Of a DNA stretch of 64,000 nt, positions 1 through 19,366 are shown piece after piece. The DNA lies in NCBI GenBank assembly GCA_040954595.2, contig CM082576.2:17670001-17734000 (forward strand), written 5' to 3'. Origin of the DNA: Balanoglossus misakiensis (Eukaryota; Hemichordata). Both the position numbers and the translations under genes were made by a program. Every line of letters begins with the position of its first letter. Position 1 is the stretch's first letter. The notes under the pieces were generated by a model that ran no database searches, was not told the origin of the DNA, and worked only from the letters and a program-made list of their open reading frames with translations.

Positions 1-81
1 TTTAAAGCTATGGATGACGTCACCGCTTCCAACATGTTACCTGCAGTGGTTTCTATGTCATTAAGCGGTGGACGTTCTTAC

Positions 82-342
82 TGTCATGGAATCTCCACGA
101 ATTAACAAGCACAATATACTGAATGGACTTACTAGTTTGCATAACTATGCATTTCCCACAATCCACTGTAATCTGCTTGCCCTCTCCCTGATGAACACAC
201 ACATAAGTGTTCAACCAAAGTTTAAGTTTCTTTTCCAGACTTATAAAGTGGAATGTAATTTCCCATTGTGTATATACGTTTTTATGTTTTTATGGTATTC
301 TCGCCAAAAAATGAGAAGAAAAAACTATCCCAGTCTGCTACA
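82..342 (+). repeat. 5' LTR of the BEL/Pao element
   Basis: 261-bp terminal repeat, TG...CA. It carries the 58-bp stretch (roughly 152-209) that is missing from the 3' copy, with CAA at both edges of the indel. A TATATA motif near 270 could serve as promoter. Confidence 0.9.
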
Positions 343-628
343 TGGTGCCGAAACCCGGGAATGAACACTTGGATCTTCAGATGTGGACCGAAGACTTGGA
401 CTGATGGACGAACTGAAGACTTGGACGTACTGGAGACTTGGACTGAAGACTTGGACTGAAGACTGAACAAGCTGACCAGAAGTAGGACAGAAGCCTGAGG
501 AGCCTGACTGAACTGATGAAGATTTCCGACTTCAACTGGCGATCTCAGAGCTCTACTACGTGGTGAGTCACAGAACATTGCTGAACTTTCTTCATGAAAT
601 CTGCGTTCGAAGTTGATAAACCTTCAAA

Positions 629-2068
629 ATGTCGCTGTCCCATTTGAAAGGTGTGAGGACGAGATATATGAACCTGTTAGAAAAGGAAGTTGCCAAAGCA
701 GACCCTCTCCTAAGACGGAAAATTGAACCAGAGGATTTAGGCAATTATATTTGGAACATTAACTCGTTGAAATCTAAACTGGAGGATTACTCAGAAAAAC
801 TGGAACGTGTCAACGAAAAAATATCTCTAGCATGTGAACAGATAGCCGACAAAGAAGTATTGGAAAAATTGGAACGTGACTGGCAGAAATCTGCGAACCT
901 TCTTTCAACTGTAGAAGATTGCATTTACGAATTAACTGCCACCGAGAAACAATGCCAATATGAAAGGACTGTGGAGAAAAGCAGCCTGGAAAAACGGATC
1001 GAAAAACTAGTGGAATGTCAAATCCAAATGCAACTCCAGACCAAGGAACTATTACAGGCCCAACTCAATCCACATCCTGATCAAGGTTCATCGAATGAAA
1101 CTCGAGGCATTGCTGTGAAACTACCGAAACTAGACTTGATGTGCTTTGTCGGGGATGTTCTGAACTGGAAGGAATTCTGGGATGGCTTCGAGTCAACAAT
1201 TCACAAAAACTCTAAACTGTCTACTATAGAGAAGTTCAACTACCTGAAAGGCCAACTGAAAGGTGAAGCATTAGAAGCTATCTCTGGTATTACCCTTACA
1301 AATGAAAACTATGCTACTGCTGTCGAGTTACTTAAAGACAGATTTGGTGACCAGCAAACTGTTATCAACGCCCATTACAACTTGATTGTGAATCTGCCAG
1401 CTACACCCAACCAAACCAGTAAGTTAAGAACTCTGTATGACACTATTGAGAAACACTTGCGATGCCTAGAGGCTATTGGCCAGGATGTCAATCAAGATAT
1501 CTTTATCTCTTTGATAACATCTAAACTTCCCAAAGACGTGCTATTTCAGCTGGAAATGCAGAAGGGCAGAACTGACAGGTGGACGGTCCAGAAACTTAGG
1601 CATCTTCTTGGCGCTTATGATGGAGCTGCGGAATCTGCAGAACAGCAAACTTCACCACAATCTTCATCCTCCCATGACAGATGGAACTCCAAGAACCCAC
1701 CAAAGGTATCTATGAAATTATCCCAAAGGTCATCTGCAGAAGCTCTGATTGTTGTGGAAAAAAGTAACTCTGGCGACACTGTTGAAAAGGTAAAGCCCAG
1801 AAGAATGTGTATATACTGTAACCAGCCTCACTGGAGTGATCAATGCCAGAATTATGCTACAATTGAAGCTAGAAAGGAAAATATAAAAGGTAACTGTTAT
1901 ATTTGTCTAAAGAAAGGACATTTGCTGAAAGACTGTCGTGTGGATAAACCTTGCTTCTTCTGTCGTCAAAGAAAGAATCACCACAGTAGTCTATGCCAGA
2001 AGAAATTCCTGATGATCGGAAAGGAAACGTCTATGCTGACCCAGCAAATTTCAACTACTGCTACTTAA
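629..2068 (+). pseudogene. gag: BEL/Pao Gag
   Basis: 479 codons from ATG 629 to an in-frame TAA at 2066. The N-terminal half is helical and charged. A DUF1759-type core follows at residues about 165-325 (KLPKLDLMCFVGDVLNWKEF onward). Near the C-terminus there are three Cys-rich knuckles typical of BEL Gag (CIYCNQPHWSDQC, CYICLKKGHLLKDC, CFFCRQRKNHHSSLC). The frame continues beyond TAA into the protease, so in this family the stop probably interrupts one Gag-Pol frame; whether it is a programmed stop or decay cannot be told from one copy. Confidence 0.88.
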
Positions 2069-5000
2069 GCCAACACTGAAAAGGTATTAATTGCATCGTG
2101 GGAAATGGTTCTGATGCAAACCGCCACAACTGAAGTGCAAAACCCAACTACTACTTCAAGGGACACTATTCGTATTCTACTGGACTCTGGCAGTCACCGA
2201 TCCTACATAACTGAAAATCTGGCCAAGAAACTCAAATTGAAGATTGGCAAGACTGAAGAAATTCCTCTCATCACCTTTGGAACTGAGAAAACTAAGGTAA
2301 TCAGAGCACCAGTCACAACACTCAACGTTTGCCTCAAAGATGGCACTACCATGACTGTCACTGCAAATGTAGTACTGAAAATTACTGGAGCTATTCAGAG
2401 AATGCCAGTAGATCCAGACATTAGTCAACATTGGAAATACTGTGGAAAAATGTTCCATTAGCTGACTCTCTTCCCACCGAGATAGAAACCTCAACTATTG
2501 AAGTGCTGATAGGAAATGACTACTACTTGGATATAATACTGCCACAGAAAATTCAAGTTCACCCTGGACTCTATCTCTTGGGGTCTAAACTTGGTTGGCT
2601 ACTAACTGGTCGGACAAATGGAAACCCTGAACGAGGTGCTGAACCAAGCATGCTGATATTAACTCTTGGCACTCAGGTGAGCTCGGGATCAACAGCTTTC
2701 ACAGATCCAGATCCGTCACTACCAATAAAGCCACAACTTGATGACTTCTGGAACTTGGAAGCAATCGGCATCAAAGATAGCTTTGAAGAATCCAACGACG
2801 ACAGGGCTCTCCATGACTTCAATCAAACTGTAAAGTTAGAAAGTGGAAGATACCTGATACGATGGCCCTTGAAGGAAGAATAATCTGAACTCCCTGAAAA
2901 CCGTGAACTTGCGTATGGTCGTTTCAAATCGTTGGTCCATCGACTCTCAAAGAACCCAAAATTACTCCATGGATACGATGCCATAATCAAGGATCAAGCT
3001 AAGAAGCAAGTAATTGGGAAAGTGACTGACAACTCTGAGGAGGGACCAATCAAGCATTATATACCTCACCATGCTGTCATCAATCCCAATAAGCCAACAA
3101 CTAAAGTTCGAATTGTTTACGATTCTTCTGCAAAGGCAAAGAAAGAAAACAAAACTCTGAACGAATGTCTCTACCGTGGACCTGTTATGCTCCAAGACTT
3201 GTGTGGCTTACTTCTGCGTTTCAGACTTCACTGCGTTGGCATGGTAGATGATATTGAAAAGGCCTTCCTTCAAGTTGGATTGCAGACTCCAGATAGAGAT
3301 GTCACTCGATTTTTCTGGCTGAAAGATCATACAACTCCGGAAGTTGAAGAAAACGTCCAAATCTACCGATTTTGCAGAGTTCCCTTTGGCGTCATCTCCA
3401 GCCCTTTCCTCCTGGCAGCCACTATTGATCATCATCTAAAGAAAGATGGCAGTCTCGTGGCAAGAAATATACAAGAAAACATCTACGTGGACAATCTCAT
3501 CACTGGAACGAATTCTGTTGAACAAGCCTACAACTTCTCCACTAAAGCCAAGCAAGTCTTTGAAGACACATCGATGAACCTTCGAGATTGGTCATCCAAT
3601 TCACAGTCTTTGATGGATGGGATTCCTGACTTTGACAAAGCCAAAGCTGAAACAATGAAAGTACTTGGAACGTGGTGTAATTTGACGGAAGACGTGCTCA
3701 AGATTCCTGGTCCTGATGCAAGTAAACTGTCCTCAGCCTCCACTAAGAGAGAAGTTCTTCAGGTCATCTCATCTATCTTTGATCCGGTGGGTTACTTTAC
3801 TCCGATCACTCTGAAGGCCAAGCTACTCGTACAAGAACTATGGAGTGAGCAGCTGAACTGGGATGACGAAATAACTGATACAGCCAATGGTGCAAAATTG
3901 CTGAAGACCTCCGACTCATACCGTCTTTTCAGATTCCAAGATACATAGGAACTTATACAAGTACAGAACACGCCGAATATCAACTACTCTGCTTCTGTGA
4001 TGATTCAACTCGAGCTTATGCAACTGTGGTCTAGCTACACATGCAAACTGAAGAAACGAAGCAAGTCAACATGATTTTCTCCAAAACTCGACTAGCTCCA
4101 CAAAAGGGAATGACTGTACCTCGCCTTGAACTGTTTGGTGTCCTTATAGGAGTCCGTTGTCTCAAGTTCATCCAATGAGAACTCAGACTATCGATCAAGA
4201 GCATCTTGCTGTGGACTGACTCTCAATGTGTGCTACAGTGGATAGCAAGCAGGAAACCATTACCTGTATTCATCGAAAATCGACTGAAGGAAAGCAAGTC
4301 CCTGAGAAATCTCCAATTCCGATTCATCACTTCAAGTGAAAACCCTGCTGATATAGCCACTAGGGGATCATCTATCAACGAACTTCAACGAACGCGAAGC
4401 TGGTGGCATGGCCCAGAATGGCTGACTAATCAACAAGATACGTGGCCAACTTGGAATACTCCCGAAATCACTACAGACACCATAGAAGGCGAGAAAACAG
4501 ATCCAGAGAAGATAACTTCAGTACTCTATGAATCGGGACTTGTGTCGGGGAAGGCCCCTTCTGGGAGACACTTGACGGAACAGAAGTGGAAGTCCTCCCT
4601 GTAAAAAGACGACGAAAACTTCTCAACTTTGAGCAAACTTGTGAGGGTTACAGCATGGGTCTTGAGATTCATCAAGTTACTCCGAAAACAGAAATATTTC
4701 GGCCCCTTTATAGCAAATGAAATGAAGGAAGCCAGACTACTTTGGGAACGTGACGTCCAGAGAAGAGGCAACTCGATGACCAAAGGCTACTGCGCTGTCA
4801 TGGGAGACTTCAGAATGCAGAACTGACAGAAGCAGCCAGAAGTCCGAAACTACTGCCTAAGAAAGACAACTTCACCACCCTCCTGATCAAGGACTATCTA
4901 CATGCAGGAACATCGCAGATGTTAGCATGTATCCGCCAAGAATACTGGATTCCTCAGGGGCGCTCAGAGGTCAGAAGAGTCCTCCCTAACTGCAGAACAT

Positions 5001-6166
5001 GCCGTCCCCATGGTGGTGGACCATTCAAGATGCCAGACATGCCGCCATTACCGAAAAGTAGAGTGACCGAATCACCACCCTTCTCCTACACAGGATTGGA
5101 CTACTTTGGACTACTGTATGTCAAAGATGCCTGTGGTGTAAAAAAGGTCTGGGTATGTCTCTTCACCTGCTTGGCTGTGCGAACAATTCATCTGGAACTG
5201 ATAATGGATATGTCAGCAGAACAATTTCTACTGTGTCTACGTAGATTTATGGCGCGACGTGGAACCCCAGAACAAAACATTTCGGACAATGCCTCTCAAT
5301 TTAAACTGGCGAAAACTACCTTGGACAGACTATGGAAGAATGCCATCATGGATGCAGAAGTTAGAAACTATGTAACTAATCAAGGTATCAAGTGGAAATT
5401 CATCATAGAGCTGGCTCCATGGATGGGTGGATTCTACGAGAGATTGGTAGGGTCAGTAAAGAAGTGCCTACGGAAAGCTATAGGAAAACTGTGTCTGACA
5501 TGTGACCAGCTGCACACACTACTAGTCGAAACAGAGGCGGTGTTCAACTCTCGCCCATTGGTATATGTAGACGACGACATCAATTCATCGGTGACCCTGA
5601 CTCCAGCAATGTTCCTGACACTCAATCCGAAGACTGGAATCCCTGATGACGGAACTGATGACGAAGACAAAGATCCCGACTATAAACCAAGACTGTCATC
5701 AGCTGAGAAACTCGTCCAATCATGGAAGAAGGGACAAAGACATCTCAACACATTCTGGAGTTTATGGAGAGATAACTATCTTCTAAATCTTAGAGAACGG
5801 ACCCAGAACCGTCTACGTTCATCTCGAATCCAGGCATCTAGTCAACCGAAGATTGGTGACGTGGTCATTGTAAAGGAAAACCTGCCCCGTTCATCATGGA
5901 ACTTGGGGAAAATACATGAAGTGATCCAGAGTGAAGACGGGGCTCATCGAGCAGCGAAAGTCCTATCATCGAAGAAGTTCATCAACCGACCACTGAAACT
6001 GCTATTCCCAATTGAGTGCCCAGAGGAGACGAAACAAGATCAACAACCTTTACAGAAGGGGGAAGTCCCACCAACCAAACTAAAACTACAACCCCCTCCA
6101 CAGCGAACAATGAGAAGAGCGATGAACCAAGCCAGGAAGAGACTTCTACAACAACTTGGACATTGA
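2069..6166 (+). pseudogene. pol: BEL/Pao Pol remnant (protease, RT, RNase H, integrase)
   Basis: Pieces are collinear but broken. Protease (DUF1758-like, LLDSGSHRSYITE) is at 2105-2461, followed by a frame change near 2430. The frame then runs to an in-frame TAA at 2881. RT spans 2884-3948 with the BEL-type YVDN active-site box (near 3485). Another frame change near 3950 leads to RNase H (about 3985-4604, with TAG and TGA stops; LLWTDSQCVLQWI). TAA at 4602 and a frameshift near 4815 precede the integrase (about 4820-6166) with its HHCC segment, core and a C-terminal DUF5641-like region. At least four in-frame stops and three frameshifts make this copy non-autonomous. Confidence 0.85.
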
Positions 6167-6220
6167 CTGATATATATATATATTTTGTTTGTGATTTCGA
6201 ACTTTTACTTGTCTGGGGAG

Positions 6221-6423
6221 TGTCGTGGAATCTCCACGAATTAACAAACACAATATACTGAATGGACTTACTAATTTGCATAACTATGCATTTCCCACAA
6301 GTTTAAGTTTCTTTTCCAGACTTATACAGTGGAATGTAATTTCCCATTGTATATATACGTTATTATGTTTTTATGGTATTCTCGCCAATAAATGAGAAGA
6401 AAAAACTATCCCAGTCTGCTACA
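6221..6423 (+). repeat. 3' LTR of the BEL/Pao element
   Basis: 203-bp terminal repeat matching 82-342 apart from the 58-bp gap and scattered substitutions. AATAAA at 6387-6392 is a likely polyadenylation signal. Host exon sequence resumes after the CTTAC duplicate at 6424-6428. Confidence 0.9.
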
Positions 6424-6851
6424 CTTACAGTAAGAATTGGGCAGTTCGACGTTTGACCAATGCTGGATATATCTTGGTTGTTGGAGCCGGAAACGATCAA
6501 ATCGACGCATATTTCTCATCACCTGCATCAGCTCCTGAGGTATGATATTTGAAGAGTGATAAAAGCAAGAGTGCATACATAACATGTCTATGCCACGTGC
6601 GTACCCTGTACCACAAGCATGCATACATCTAGCATCCTAACTGTGAAAGTTGAAACCATCTAAGGGCCAAATGCTATGTGTGAACCTTTTGTATACGTTC
6701 ACTTATTGTGCAATAAAACGTCAGAAATGATCTCTTTAGCTGCATGAAAAGTGGTGAATTTTTTATATCTAGATGAAATGAAATGTGTATGTGAGATACA
6801 CTAATAAATTATTTAGTTTGAAATGTGGTCAATTACGTCACTTTAAATCAC

Positions 6852-6890
<39 letters not shown>
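6852..6890. repeat. (CAT)n microsatellite
   Basis: About 13 CAT units ending some 20 bp before the acceptor of the gene 1 Ser exon, where a pyrimidine tract would be expected. Length variation here could affect splicing. Confidence 0.95.
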
Positions 6891-6892
<2 letters not shown>

Positions 6893-8570
6893 ACCACGGT
6901 CATGTCTTACAGGCAATTACAGTGGGAGCAACGGAATCCGATGATGACTTCGCCGGGTATTCAAATTTTGGTGAATGCCTCAACATTCTTGGCCCAGGGA
7001 CCAGCATCAGAAGTGCTAGCAACGCTGGTGATGGCAGCTATACACTAAAGAGTGGAACCTCGATGGCCACGCCCCACGTTTCTGGTAAGCGTGTTTTAAT
7101 GTGTCATGTTGTAAAGAAATTGTAAAGAATCTGATCCTGTAAAAACATTTTCAATTTAAATTGAAGTAAATTGTTCGTACCTATTGATGCCCAGTACGTA
7201 CCAGAAATTACAAAGTTGTGGATAAAGCTTGTGAATCTGTCATGCTAAACAATTGGTGCCGTCAAAACATCATGCAATGTTACATGGTAAAGTTGGATAC
7301 TATTCTTTCTTTTCATTACCCTGACTGCGGTATTAATATTACACTGGATGCGTCTGTGCTACACATTCCATTTTGTTTGTTTTTAAATTGTGGTAACGGT
7401 GATTTCTAAGCATGTTGAAATCATGACCACTAAAAATACATTGTACCAGATCATGTCATTTGTGAAGTCGACAGTTTAATATAAGAATGTTAAGGATGGG
7501 GAAAATAAATTTCTTGTTCTAGACACACCATCTGACAGTACAAATCTCGCCTATTAAAGCGTGAGTGTTAAGGTGACATTTTTTCTCCATATTTTCTATC
7601 AAGGCGTTGTAGCCCTGCTACTTGAACGAGACAACACGCTTACACGAAACGAGGTACTAGATGAGTTGTTGAACGCTGCGGCGTCCAACAAAATCGATCT
7701 ATCTGGCGTGCCCGAACCCTACCGTGGACAAACACCGAACAAACTATTGCAGGTTCCGAAAGTGAGTTATATCATGCAGCAGGGTGAAATTTCCGCATCC
7801 AACGCAGCATATGATCCGTTCTGTCTGGTCATTGAAAATATAAGAAAGGAGAACATTTGCTTGCCTTTTACAGCCCATGCCTCTAACGGGAATGATATAT
7901 ACATGTACCTGATGGAAAGAAAAGGGATAGAGGCAGGCAAACAGAATGACAGAGACGTATTGAACCCTGGAGAAAACATGGTGATGACAAGACATATCAA
8001 ATTTTGCAATTTTGTTTCAACCACACAATTACAAGCCAAAATATATTAATAGAGTACTGTAAAAATACGGGCATTTACGACGCTAAAAAGTGATTACACT
8101 ATTATAATGTTTAATTGGTTGTCTAAAATAGGTAGTCAATTTGAATGCGACTAACACATGCCTCTTAGAAAGTGAAGATGGGGCGATAACGCATAGCCAC
8201 ATAGAAACAGTGAAGACTTGAATTATGTTTTAAGTGTTATTAATTACTCATTTCCGTATGTAGTAACAGAGGCAATATATTGCCGTTTGTCTACTAAAGC
8301 AGTTGTTGTGTCAGTTTAATCAATAGCGTCTAATTTATTTTCACCATATTTGGGTGATGCTTCCACTTAACTAGGATGAACGCTCAACACTCTGATATGG
8401 GTTGGGTGAATATTATTTCCAAAGAATATATAACAAATTATAGACCCACAATCATAAAGTACACCATAGAACTATTCCCATATTGTTCTCTCCAAGCACA
8501 ACAGTCGTTAAAACAAACTGCTAGTTTTTAATTCTGTAACTGATGATTGATAAAATTATTTGTTTTCCAG

Positions 8571-8792
8571 AACCATTTCAACGTTCACTTCTCCTCAGAA
8601 CCGACCTTCGCGGTTCCAACATTGCTACAGTTTCAAATGTGGAGAAACCAGAAGACTGTTGTGCCCACTGCCAAGCAAATTCTCAATGTACCGTTTGGAC
8701 CTGGAGCGCCACAACCGTTAACTGGTATTTGAGAAGCAGCGTCACGGAAGTTGCTGACGTCAAGGGGAATGTGGCTGGAATTGCGCCCAGAA
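8571..8792 (+). CDS. PAN/apple-like exon of gene 1
   Basis: A 222-nt exon bounded by TTTTCCAG and GTAAGA, phase 1 on both sides. It encodes a short PAN-like fold: TDLRGSNI..., then ...EDCCAHCQANSQCTVWTWS..., then ...YLRSSVTE. PAN modules bind glycans or proteins and are usual in secreted proteins. The CCxxCxxxxxC cluster is present, but the late strand where a Cys normally precedes the (Y/W)LKSS motif reads NWYLRSS, so that Cys is missing. A phase 1-1 exon is what domain shuffling needs. Its acceptor phase conflicts with the strongest donor upstream (7762). Confidence 0.72.
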
Positions 8793-9480
8793 GTAAGAAG
8801 CTATCCCGTTTTACATGTAACCTTCAAATAGCGCCAACGTGGTCACAACCACTGTGTTGTCAGGCACGTGGGGTCGATAACAGAGTCAGTTTTATGGAAA
8901 ACGATTTAAACCGCCATTACAAAATGGCGGACAAGCGAACAACAGTGAGAGAGGGAGAGCACGGCACTGGCAAAGCATTGTGGGTAGGGAGGACACACAG
9001 CAAAACAGTATACACATTGATAACCGACCGCAATACTGGAATACAGAGTGAGGTGTAATAATCTGAAATATAATTACTGCTATCTGAGACAGAGCTTGGA
9101 GACTTTAAAGAATATCTGGTGGAATATTTCTGGGATAGTTCAAAAAGTACGTTTGCTTTCCTTAGAGACCTAACTTTGATATTACCTATCAGGTTCATTG
9201 GTATCATTCTGCATGTGCGACAAGGGGTAAGATATATGACCTATGACATTAAGTTCTCGGCTTCCTGATTGGTGGATACAGTTGTTAAGTTGGTCTTTCT
9301 TCGTTTAATCTAAAAATTAATAATACTTTTTTTTTTGTTTATCCAGAATAATTGACCAAGGGAAACGTGAGAAGACCATTCCTTCGTCACCGTTGTGAAC
9401 GGTTTTCATTGGTCGTGGTTTTCGTTGATCATGCCGAAGCGCATGTTCTCTGGAAGAATAAAACGAATGAAATATCTATG

Positions 9481-12131
9481 TAAGCATATAATTGGTCTAA
9501 ATTTTCATTCATGAAAGGTAAAGTATGTGAAGCAGGCAAGGTTAGTCGGGTGACCCCTTCACTTTACAAGTATTCGGATTTTTCTCCTTTTTCACACATT
9601 GATGGCTTGCCTATTTGCATTAGCTAAACCACCAGTTTTATTTTTACATTTAATTAGGTTTTGAGCACCAGCAAAAGTTGTTGATGAATGAAGTGAGTTT
9701 ATAACAAAAGAAAACCAATTACAAAATAAATGGAATGTCTGTTTGTATCCAGGCCGTTACTAAATGAAAACAGCGGCGGGAGGTAACTGTGACCTTGTTA
9801 CAAAGTCCCCCGGCCACATTTGTACATGGTGGTTTTTTTTTCGTGTATGATTTTGTACCTGCATCAATAAGAGTACAGATACCACTGGTCTTATGACTTG
9901 ATTATGACAGATAGGTAACAGCTGTCGAAAAAATATGTTTGACCATATGACTATAACGGACCATGTTGGTCCACTGACGTGGCGACCTTATTGGTTTTAA
10001 AATTAACCTCATCTGCATAATCATAATCAAAATCATGCACACCATCTTTGTAGAATGAACGGCCATGGTTCTACATGCCAAATGTCTAATTCATATAGCC
10101 ATATCTATTAGAGAAGGATATTTTTTAAGTATATTTTTAAATGTTCTGTGTAGCTGGGTAGATCCTCTTTCCAGTTTGCGTTCGGTTAATTGTTTTGTGT
10201 GTACGTGTGTGTTTCCTTAGCTCATACTCAGCCGTATCAGATGCCATCTTTGGTGCTAATTATTCAACCGTAGCTGCTGCGGGGCCAAGCCAGTGCTATT
10301 TTGTTTTGTCAGGCTCATAAAATGCACACTTACTGCGAACCGTGTGTGTATTTCAAACATAGTCTTCATTGCACATCTTCTACCTTGCTTGCACAAAGTC
10401 TAGGTTAAACACTTGCGGAAAGGTTTTATGGTCTCAGCCGGAACTCAAATCATGCATGGCTGAACCCACTCTGTTGCATAGGCTTAGACTCCATGCAAGG
10501 AGATGTAACAGGACGTTTGATTGGCGGTTGTCTTTCCTAGCAGATATAACGGTGGAGGGCTAGGTTTCAATTTAGTTCTATTCGTGGTTGTGATGTTTGA
10601 CTTCTGCGGGTAACTTTGTTGGGGTCAGTGATCGATCGTTCTGAGAGAACTCAGCGATGGGGAGAACGTCATTCGTTCTATTGTTAAAATAATTAATATG
10701 CACGGAATTGACAACGTGGCAATAACTATTTCTGTGCTAACAATAACAGCAGAATGTTTATAAAGTCAGCGTATCGAAGGTAAAGTTAGTACATTTTGTA
10801 CGAAGGCATCGGCTGTTCGACTTCCATCGTATGTGACTCGGGCGGTGACATCAGCAAAGGTATGTTTAACTTGTCGTCGACTGTTTTTTGCGCACTGATA
10901 GTATATGAATTCCTTCATCAAGTGCTCTAACATTGTCTGAAGGAGATTATTCACCCCGAAGACGTTTCCCCACATTTCGCTCAGGCTCTTTTATCAAGGC
11001 AGCTGTGGATCAGTTTCTCTAAAATTCGAAAATTAAAAATTAGGGGAAGCATTGAAAAGTTTGAACGAGGGGGCCAAAATGTGCCATATTTGAAATTCAA
11101 ATCTGAAACTAATCACTGTGTTAACTTCTAACAAGTATACTTCAAGGTGTGGTTTCGAAAATCCTTTGAGGTGATAAACAAATGTTACTATCTAAACGAA
11201 TTGAAACGTTACACAACTTTTGAAGACGGGCGTGGAGCTTTAGGCCTATAGCACACATCCGATTTAACTAATCATCACGTATTTTGCTTCAGACGATTAC
11301 AATTATTATTTCGTGAATTTTAAAATAATTTTATTTCATGGCTCAAGTGATGGACTATTGCATGTCTGGTCGCATAACGAATTTTGTTCACGTAGTTTTG
11401 TCCGTTGTTTGATGCCCATTGTTACCCTGCTCAACAGTGGGTCATACAAATCTTTTGTTGCCAATGAACAGTTGCGTGCTAACACTAAGTATTTCTTGTT
11501 TGCCTTCATTGTTCTGGGATCGAGAAAATAGCCTTTAACTCTTGCAGTGAACTGCAATGAAAAGCACTTTTGTTTGCAAAGTGACTTTACATACAATCCC
11601 AGTGTACTTGCGGCTGCAACCGTTCCAAGTCATCACTGTAACATTTGTTTGTCAAGTTAAACCCTGGTGCGGAAAGGCCAGGGATTCGGATTAACGTGTG
11701 TTTGTATAGTTGTTTATTTGGGAGTGGTCGTCGTGCATAATGACTGTGTAATTGATCTCATGTACATAGAAAATAATTGAACACTTTACACCTCTACGCG
11801 ATTGACAGCTGTTTGAATGGCATGGCTATTGTTTCACAGGGACGCTTCTGAAAAGCACTGAAACCAGATTTCTCCCAAAATCATCGTTGTTTCAAAAGCT
11901 CGTGTACTTTTTCGTCGATAACTTTATGTTGAGTGTGTTTATAAAGCCAACTACTGTCGTTGTGTGGTGTAATTATTTATGCTTGGACCTGTTTGGGCCT
12001 ATTTTCATAGAGCCAAGATCGTTGGTGTTGTCTGTTGTCAGTCAAACGGCATTAAGATTCGCTACTGATTTGGGGGGCCTTTTATACCCCGCACCGGGGT
12101 TTAAGTCTATAACATTAATGTTTTTTTTCAG
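9481..12131. other. Intergenic region between genes 1 and 2
   Basis: About 2.65 kb without a supported coding exon. The scattered ORFs here are short and have no recognisable domain. It must contain the promoter and probably a 5' UTR exon of gene 2, because the start-codon exon of gene 2 is preceded by a typical acceptor (T-run then CAG at 12131). No convincing TATA box was identified. Confidence 0.6.

Positions 12132-19366
<7,235 letters not shown>

Larger units (their letters stand above)
82..6423 (+). mobile_element. BEL/Pao LTR retrotransposon inserted in a protease exon
   Basis: The 5' LTR is 82-342 and the 3' LTR is 6221-6423; both start TGTC and end CTACA. The insertion is flanked by the 5-bp duplication CTTAC (77-81 and 6424-6428). 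A primer-binding site follows at once (343-360, TGGTGCCGAAACCCGGGA), and a purine-rich tract (GGGGAG) precedes the 3' LTR. The leader (about 395-465) contains short tandem copies of a GAAGACTTGGACT-like unit. The body encodes Gag, aspartic protease, RT, RNase H and integrase in the BEL order, with several stops and frameshifts. The LTRs are very similar except that the 3' LTR lacks 58 bp present in the 5' LTR. The AATAAA of the 3' LTR (6387) reads AAAAAA in the 5' LTR. Confidence 0.93.
8..9480 (+). pseudogene. Gene 1: secreted proteinase K-like serine protease (S8) with PAN-like tail, 3' part only; one exon split by a BEL/Pao element
   Basis: This is the 3' part of a subtilase gene; the signal peptide, propeptide, Asp and His exons lie outside the window. 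Visible exons are 8-81 plus 6429-6539 (one 185-nt exon split by the retrotransposon at 82-6423), 6913-7084 (catalytic Ser in SGTSMATPHV), 7604 to 7783 or 7761, 8571-8792 (PAN-like), and a short terminal exon from 9347 whose first bases complete a codon followed by TAA at 9349-9351. A polyadenylation signal AATAAA lies at 9457. After the element and one copy of its target duplication are discounted, the split exon has the same length and phase as in genes 2 and 3. The oxyanion Asn (AGND) is present. The 3' border of exon 7604 is uncertain: GTGAGT at 7762 is the better donor, but only the donor at 7784 gives phase 1 for the PAN exon. The enzyme would be extracellular. This allele should be disrupted unless the element is spliced out or polymorphic. 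Confidence 0.8.

Noticed and set aside
343-360. tRNA-like 3' end sequences (also 29504, 44610, 51804), considered as tRNA genes
   Set aside because: Each is a short 15-18 bp complement of a tRNA 3' end directly after an LTR, so it is a primer-binding site; no cloverleaf is present.
7561-8049. Long ORF continuing from the gene 1 exon to 8049 as a natural C-terminus
   Set aside because: After about 7783 it has no similarity to the paralogs, a donor lies within it, and a PAN exon with polyadenylation signal follows; an alternative retained-intron end cannot be fully excluded.
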